NCBI RefSeq assembly: GCF_003932785.1
Contig: NZ_RQYT01000008.1
Span: 1 to 64,000 of the forward strand
Length of the DNA stretch: 64,000 nt
From: Arachnia propionica
GTDB lineage: Bacteria; Actinomycetota; Actinomycetes; Propionibacteriales; Propionibacteriaceae
Direction: 5' to 3'
Shown here piece after piece: positions 59,758 to 64,000 of the stretch (its first letter is position 1; every line of letters begins with the position of its first letter). Under the pieces are notes generated by a model. That model saw nothing but the letters and a program-made list of their open reading frames with translations. It was not told where the DNA came from and did not search any database. The position numbers and the translations under genes are program-made.

Positions 59758-61746
59758 ATGTTTAAGGGAGCATTCCTTGGTGTCTCGCTCGTCATGGCTT
59801 TATCGTGCCTTGGTGTGGTGTCGCCGAGTGCTCGCGCTGAGGAGCCGCCGACACGAGTGGTGCGTATGGCGCTGCTGGGTGATTCCTACTCAGCCGGGAA
59901 TGGCGCGGGTGATTACGATACTGCTGACCCTGGAGCGTATCGGAGTCGGAACAACTGGGCAAACCACTACCGTGATTGGGTAGAGCGTGAGGGAGTTCAT
60001 GCTCCTTTGACGGTCCTCGCCCACTCTGGACACGTCATCGAAGACGTGCTCGATAAGCAGGTTGATGAGCTGCCGCCAAACTCTGACATTGTGATGTTCA
60101 CTATCGGTGGGAATGATGGTGGGTTCGGAACAGTGATCACGGAGTGTTTTGCGATGGGTCTGAGAGATGCAAGGGGTTGCAGGGAAAGCGTTGACAGCTT
60201 TCGGGATTTCGTCAAGGACCCGGGGCCTGAGGGATTGCGTCGGCGTACTGGTGAGGTGTTCAGTGCTATCGCGCGAAGCTTAAAAGGTCCTGGCCGCGAT
60301 CTCAAGCAGATGGTGCTGCTGGGATACCCGAATCTGGTTCTACCAAACGCTGGAGACTACATTTTCAACACCTGCTATGCCTTGGCCCAAACAGGTTGCT
60401 TGGATTACGATGAGTACCCTGCGGGCGCCGAGATACTCAAGGGCGCCAAGGAGTTGGCCTTGGTGCAGCAGGCCGCAGTCAGGGACTGGAATGCCTATCG
60501 AGCGCGCATGGCCTCGATCGGAGTCAAGGTTCCGAGGGCCTACTACGTTGACACCATCCAGGAAAACTTCAAAGGGCATGAACCCGACCCAAGCCCCTGG
60601 GCGAAGAACGACTACCGCTGGGTGAACGAATTCTTCGAGACAGACGGCTACTTGACCCCCTCAGGAAAAACTGAGTCCAATCGCTTCTCCGAGAAGATGG
60701 AGTGGTACCACCCGAACAAGATCGGCCATCGGCAGATGGGGTTGGCACTGATCAACAAGATCGGGTTGCCCACGGGGACGAAGAAGCTCAATACCTCACC
60801 GAATGAGACGACCTCGGATACGGACCCGGATGCTGAGGCGCGCCCGGAGATGGAGGTGTGGATCCAAGGCCCGTACGCTCAAGCCATCGGGGACCCGTTG
60901 ATCCTGGATGCCCGATCCTCCTGGACGACACAGGGCAGGATCGTGCGGTACGACTGGGACCTCGACGGGGACGGCAGATACGACAAGGCCACCCGGTCGC
61001 CGTTCTTGAACTACGCCTGGGCCAAGGAATTCATCGGGGACATCACCGTCAAGATCACCACCGACACCGGAGCCACCGCGACCGGTATCACCAAGGCGAT
61101 GATCACCAACGACGGCGACTCCACCCCCTACGCCCGTGACAACTGCCCGGATGTGGCCAACCACGGCCAGACCGACTATGACGAGGACGGCATCGGGGAC
61201 AGGTGCGATTCGACTCCGGGATGGCCAACCGAGGACAAGCCCGGAGTCGGTGACGGTCCAGTTCCCACGCCTTCGCCCTCACCCTCGCCGTCACCGAGCC
61301 CTAGCTCGTCACCAACGCCGACGAAGACTCCAACACCGACGCCTTCGCCAAGTCCGTCACCGTCGGTCACAGCGTCACCAAGCCCCGCGCCATCACCGAC
61401 AGTGGAGCCGAGCATGACGGGCGAGCCCACAGTCTTCCCGTCGGAGAGTGCCTCGTCCTTGCCGACGGCGGATCCGAGCCCGTCACCAACCGTGCCGTCA
61501 CCAAGCGTGACGGTCGCCCCGACGGTGACCGAACCACCCACGCTGACTCCAGGCCCGACGGTTGGTCCAGCGCCCACGGGCTCTCCCACCACAGCTCCAC
61601 CAGTATTGCCGTCACCGACCAGCGCGCCGGTACCGACACCACCCCAGCCGACGACCCCGGAGCCGTCAAGCGTCCCCGTCCCGTCGCGGCCCGTGGCTCC
61701 TGAACCGGGTAGGCCACGGCCAGGGCTGCCGAACTCCGGGATTTGA
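59758..61746 (+). CDS. Secreted SGNH/GDSL hydrolase with PKD and calcium-binding repeats
   Basis: Protein of 662 residues. The signal peptide (1-27) ends ARA. The SGNH esterase domain has block I GDSYSAG (Ser43), block III IGGNDGG (117-123) and block V YHPNKIGH (His324). A PKD-like domain covers about 365-450 and a thrombospondin-3-like Ca site about 461-483 (DNCPDVANHGQTDYDEDGIGD). A Pro/Ser/Thr spacer (502-650) ends in LPNSGI. LPNSG resembles a sortase motif, but no membrane helix follows. It probably deacylates lipids or polysaccharides outside the cell. Confidence 0.88.
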   Translation: MFKGAFLGVSLVMALSCLGVVSPSARAEEPPTRVVRMALLGDSYSAGNGAGDYDTADPGAYRSRNNWANHYRDWVEREGVHAPLTVLAHSGHVIEDVLDKQVDELPPNSDIVMFTIGGNDGGFGTVITECFAMGLRDARGCRESVDSFRDFVKDPGPEGLRRRTGEVFSAIARSLKGPGRDLKQMVLLGYPNLVLPNAGDYIFNTCYALAQTGCLDYDEYPAGAEILKGAKELALVQQAAVRDWNAYRARMASIGVKVPRAYYVDTIQENFKGHEPDPSPWAKNDYRWVNEFFETDGYLTPSGKTESNRFSEKMEWYHPNKIGHRQMGLALINKIGLPTGTKKLNTSPNETTSDTDPDAEARPEMEVWIQGPYAQAIGDPLILDARSSWTTQGRIVRYDWDLDGDGRYDKATRSPFLNYAWAKEFIGDITVKITTDTGATATGITKAMITNDGDSTPYARDNCPDVANHGQTDYDEDGIGDRCDSTPGWPTEDKPGVGDGPVPTPSPSPSPSPSPSSSPTPTKTPTPTPSPSPSPSVTASPSPAPSPTVEPSMTGEPTVFPSESASSLPTADPSPSPTVPSPSVTVAPTVTEPPTLTPGPTVGPAPTGSPTTAPPVLPSPTSAPVPTPPQPTTPEPSSVPVPSRPVAPEPGRPRPGLPNSGI

Positions 61747-62226
61747 CCCGAGGGTTTTGTGTCGGTCAAGGTGAGACGGCTTGACCGGCACAACGAACAC
61801 CTCCCTCTGATCCCTCCCCCTGGGTGTTATTTGCGGAGCCGAGGTGGTTGCTTTTCGGTTTCAGCGCCGTCCTCTCCACCGCTGGTCGAGCCGGGGCCGG
61901 AGCCTGCGGAGGTCCCGTGTCGAGACCCCGTGGGATTCCCGCTCAACTCGAGTTCCTGCACCGTGTGTCAGGGGTCTCGACACGGACGGCGCGCTGGCGC
62001 GCGCGCTCCGGTGTGAGCAGCGGAGAAGAAGGTCGTGAATAACACTCTTCGTCGTCCGCCTTGCCCGGAGGCCGCCGTGTGGATCCTCGTCACGATTCCT
62101 CCTATCCGCGCGCCCTCTTGGGCGGTTGCTCTTCCGGTTTCAGCGGGTGGAAGGCGGTATCACTTCCCGAACAATGATGTCCCGGCCGGGTGAGCACGAC
62201 GGTTCGGGTGAAAGGGGGTCGTCACC
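61747..62226. other. 480-bp intergenic region with REP-like inverted repeat
   Basis: No gene is convincing here. CCGTGTCGAGACCCC (61915-61929) and GGGGTCTCGACACGG (61971-61985) form a perfect 15-bp inverted repeat. A second half-similar phrase (TCCGGTTTCAGCG at 62133-62145, TTCGGTTTCAGCG at 61854-61866) occurs either side. Such palindromic intergenic units are common between actinobacterial genes. Confidence 0.6.
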
Positions 62227-62706
62227 ATGCCTGATCGTCTGACGAATGCCACGCGGCTGTTGTGGATCACCGTCGTCTCAATCATCCTTGCCGGCGTCCT
62301 CAAGTACGCCCAGTGGTTCATCGGCGGCACACCTCTCGCAGAGATCCTCCAGGGCACGCTCGGTGTCCTCGTGCTCCTGGCCACCACCGTCGGAGGGGTC
62401 GGGATCGCCATCCTCCTCAGCGACCTCGTCGCCGCGTGGGTGCGTCCCGTCCACGCGAGCGCCCGCCGGATCCTCGTCAGCATGGGGGTGACCATGGTCG
62501 GCCTCTCCGTCGCCGTCTCGGTGGGGGCCCAGGTGGGCGGCCCACGCACCGAGTACGTCGACATCCCCTTCATCGTCTCCCACGTGGTCGGTGAACTCCT
62601 GCCCGTGGTCGGCTCCGTCCTGGTCGCCGTCGGCCTCCTCTCCCGGTTCGCGGTGACCGAGCGCGACCATTCCGCCCCGGAGGTCGAGAGCGCAGACCTG
62701 ACCTGA
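62227..62706 (+). CDS. Small integral membrane protein
   Basis: Protein of 159 residues with four hydrophobic helices (about 10-30, 42-66, 83-105, 118-142) and a short charged tail. No domain recognised. AAAGGGGGTC is 7 bases before the ATG. It is 55 bp before the helical protein gene and may be co-transcribed. Confidence 0.7.
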   Translation: MPDRLTNATRLLWITVVSIILAGVLKYAQWFIGGTPLAEILQGTLGVLVLLATTVGGVGIAILLSDLVAAWVRPVHASARRILVSMGVTMVGLSVAVSVGAQVGGPRTEYVDIPFIVSHVVGELLPVVGSVLVAVGLLSRFAVTERDHSAPEVESADLT

Positions 62707-62761
62707 GGACGGGTATCGTCGGCGGTGATCCGGCCCGTCTGACCCCGTCCGAGGAGCCCAC

Positions 62762-63763
62762 GTGAACCTCCTGCACCGCCTCCTGGTCACCCCTGACCAT
62801 TGCGAGCGTTCGGTGCTGGTGGATCATCTCGTGCGGCACGGCGACCACGACGACGCCCGCGCTGCCCTCGCCGCCTTCCTCGCCGACCCGACGCACGCCA
62901 CTGCCGACCTGCTGCCCATCGTCGTCGCCCACGGCGACCCGGCCGAGGCCGAACAACTCATGGCCCACCTCGTCGCCAGCGGCCTGCACGCCCCGGACGA
63001 GCCCGACGATCTCCTCAGCGGCCCCGTCGACGACGTGCTCGCGGCCCTCGCCGAGATGCGCCACGAACCAGTCAAGGCCGTCCTCGCCCGCGAGGTGTTC
63101 ACCCCCGCGGGCGGAGCGCGCTGGTCGCTCAACCATGCCGCCGCCCACGGTCTGTTGCACTTCGACTGCGCCGAGTACCAGCAGCAGATCGTCGACGCCA
63201 TCCGGGCCTGCCACGGTCACAACCTCTTCGACGAGGCCACCCCGGTCCTCGTCGCCAAGCTGACCGACCCCGACCGCCAGGCCCAGATCCTCGCCGAACT
63301 GTACGAACTCGGCAGCACCACCGCCTCCTCCGACTGCAACTCCGGGATCCTCCGCGGCTTCGCCCTGAGCGGCGCCGCGGGGCGCCCCTGGTTCCTGAAG
63401 GCCCTGCTCAACCCCACTTGGGAGTGCGACTCGGAGAGCACCGGCACCGTCCACCACGCCCATGACGGCCTCGACGAGGCCGGGGTTACCTTCGCCGAAC
63501 TCCTCGACACCGTCCGCGCCGAACCCGACGGGAACCGCGACCACGCCGTCCACCTCCTCGTGACACTGCTGGAGCTGCGGGCCCACGACTTCCGCCCGCA
63601 CGCGGAGACCTGCACCGAGCTGTACCGGCTGTTCTTCGCACGCGGCGACGGCGAGAACCTCGACGACCTGGTGGAGGCGGCGAACCTCGACACCGACCGA
63701 AGCCACGACCTGCAACAACTGCTCCTGATCCGCATGGCCCTCGAACTGGAGGAGAAGGCATGA
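62762..63763 (+). CDS. Helical hypothetical protein
   Basis: Protein of 333 residues starting with GTG. It is Leu/Ala/His/Asp-rich and helical, with TPR- or HEAT-like pairs (LVRHGDHDDARAALAAFLAD, VAHGDPAEAEQLMAHLVASG). No signal peptide. The stop overlaps the hydrolase start (ATGA), so it is translationally coupled to an exported or membrane-bound hydrolase. Function unknown. Confidence 0.7.
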   Translation: MNLLHRLLVTPDHCERSVLVDHLVRHGDHDDARAALAAFLADPTHATADLLPIVVAHGDPAEAEQLMAHLVASGLHAPDEPDDLLSGPVDDVLAALAEMRHEPVKAVLAREVFTPAGGARWSLNHAAAHGLLHFDCAEYQQQIVDAIRACHGHNLFDEATPVLVAKLTDPDRQAQILAELYELGSTTASSDCNSGILRGFALSGAAGRPWFLKALLNPTWECDSESTGTVHHAHDGLDEAGVTFAELLDTVRAEPDGNRDHAVHLLVTLLELRAHDFRPHAETCTELYRLFFARGDGENLDDLVEAANLDTDRSHDLQQLLLIRMALELEEKA

Positions 63764-64000
63764 ACCTCCTTGTCAAAGCCGCTTCGTGGCTCAGCCTTGG
63801 GGCAGCCGTCGGTGCGACCGCCGTCGCTGGTGCCGTCGGCTGGACCCTCCACGCCCGCCGACGCCCTGACCTGCCGTATGCCTTCTCGCCCTTCGAGGTG
63901 GGGGCCGAGGCCCGGGACATCAGCTTCACCACCTCCGACGGGGTGCCGATCGCCGGGTGGCTCCTGCCCCGGGATGACAGTGACCACATCGTCATCGTCT
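63760..64000 (+). CDS. Alpha/beta hydrolase, N-terminal part (runs off the window)
   Basis: Open frame of 80 codons to the edge. It begins MNLLVKAASWLSLGAAVGATA with a single N-terminal hydrophobic anchor, then FTTSDGVPIAGWLLP and DDSDHIVIV, the first strands typical of alpha/beta hydrolases of the serine-aminopeptidase (Hydrolase_4) type. The catalytic Ser is beyond the window. Coupled by ATGA overlap to the helical protein. Confidence 0.75.
   Translation, partial: MNLLVKAASWLSLGAAVGATAVAGAVGWTLHARRRPDLPYAFSPFEVGAEARDISFTTSDGVPIAGWLLPRDDSDHIVIV

Noticed and set aside
61260-61740. Possible tandem repeat or CRISPR-like array
   Set aside because: The repeats are codons of a Pro/Ser/Thr-rich spacer in the GDSL hydrolase, with no regular repeat-spacer spacing.

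Overview
This is a high-GC actinobacterial chromosome segment. Signs of this include the codon bias, two-component and ROK regulators, an LCP cell-wall ligase, a DtxR-type iron box and Ser/Pro/Thr-rich secreted proteins. It looks most like Propionibacteriaceae, but that placement is inference. The window divides into a chromosomal backbone (1-36.2 kb and 59.07-64 kb) and a 22.9 kb integrated mobile element (36.215-59.068 kb).

Backbone, left part: a histidine kinase/response regulator pair, a DUF418 membrane protein, a streptomycin-6-kinase-like enzyme, an HTH protein with a ClpN-SRPBCC fusion, a giant helical protein of unknown function, and an AbiE type IV toxin-antitoxin pair followed by a decayed copy of the giant gene's 3' end. 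Two sugar/cyclitol clusters follow. Cluster A (10.0-19.2 kb) has a ROK regulator, an RbsABC-like importer, two Gfo/Idh/MocA dehydrogenases and two AP-endonuclease-fold isomerases. Cluster B (26.0-33.9 kb) has a second importer, IolH-, IolG- and IolE-like genes and a divergent dehydrogenase. Between them lie a TetR/aldo-keto reductase pair with twin operators and a probable iron-regulated metallophore importer (YbtX-like MFS divergent from a fused YbtP-YbtQ-like ABC protein, with a DtxR-like box in the shared promoter). Two tRNA-Ser genes (TGA and GCT) flank an LCP-family gene.

Mobile element: bounded by a perfect 68-bp direct repeat that starts in the 3' end of tRNA-Ser(GCT). Its left arm is a leftward XRE - ImmA - serine recombinase operon, a layout resembling ICEBs1 immunity control. 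A central leftward operon with 4-bp overlaps encodes a VirD4/HerA-like ATPase, a replication-relaxation protein, a DNA methyltransferase, an ArdA-like antirestriction protein and a CopG-like protein; I found no relaxase. Both operons start from promoters carrying the same 21-bp element one base upstream of the -35. Cargo, often visibly lower in GC, includes RhuM, a SIR2-domain NADase-like protein with a small partner, an unusual three-gene cassette (squalene-cyclase-like toroid membrane protein, nucleoside deaminase, P-loop kinase-methyltransferase fusion), and several unknown membrane proteins.

The most striking observation is that the attachment site lies inside the recombinase gene. In the integrated state the recombinase ends on a stop codon inside the tRNA gene. 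The right end of the element carries a 98-codon open frame encoding a resolvase-type HTH. That frame would join the recombinase exactly in frame when the element is a circle. This is an SSV1-like split integrase arrangement, here with a serine recombinase in a bacterium.

Backbone, right part (59.07-64 kb): a lipoprotein, a large secreted GDSL hydrolase with PKD and Ca-binding repeats, a REP-like intergenic region, a small membrane protein, a helical protein and the start of an alpha/beta hydrolase.
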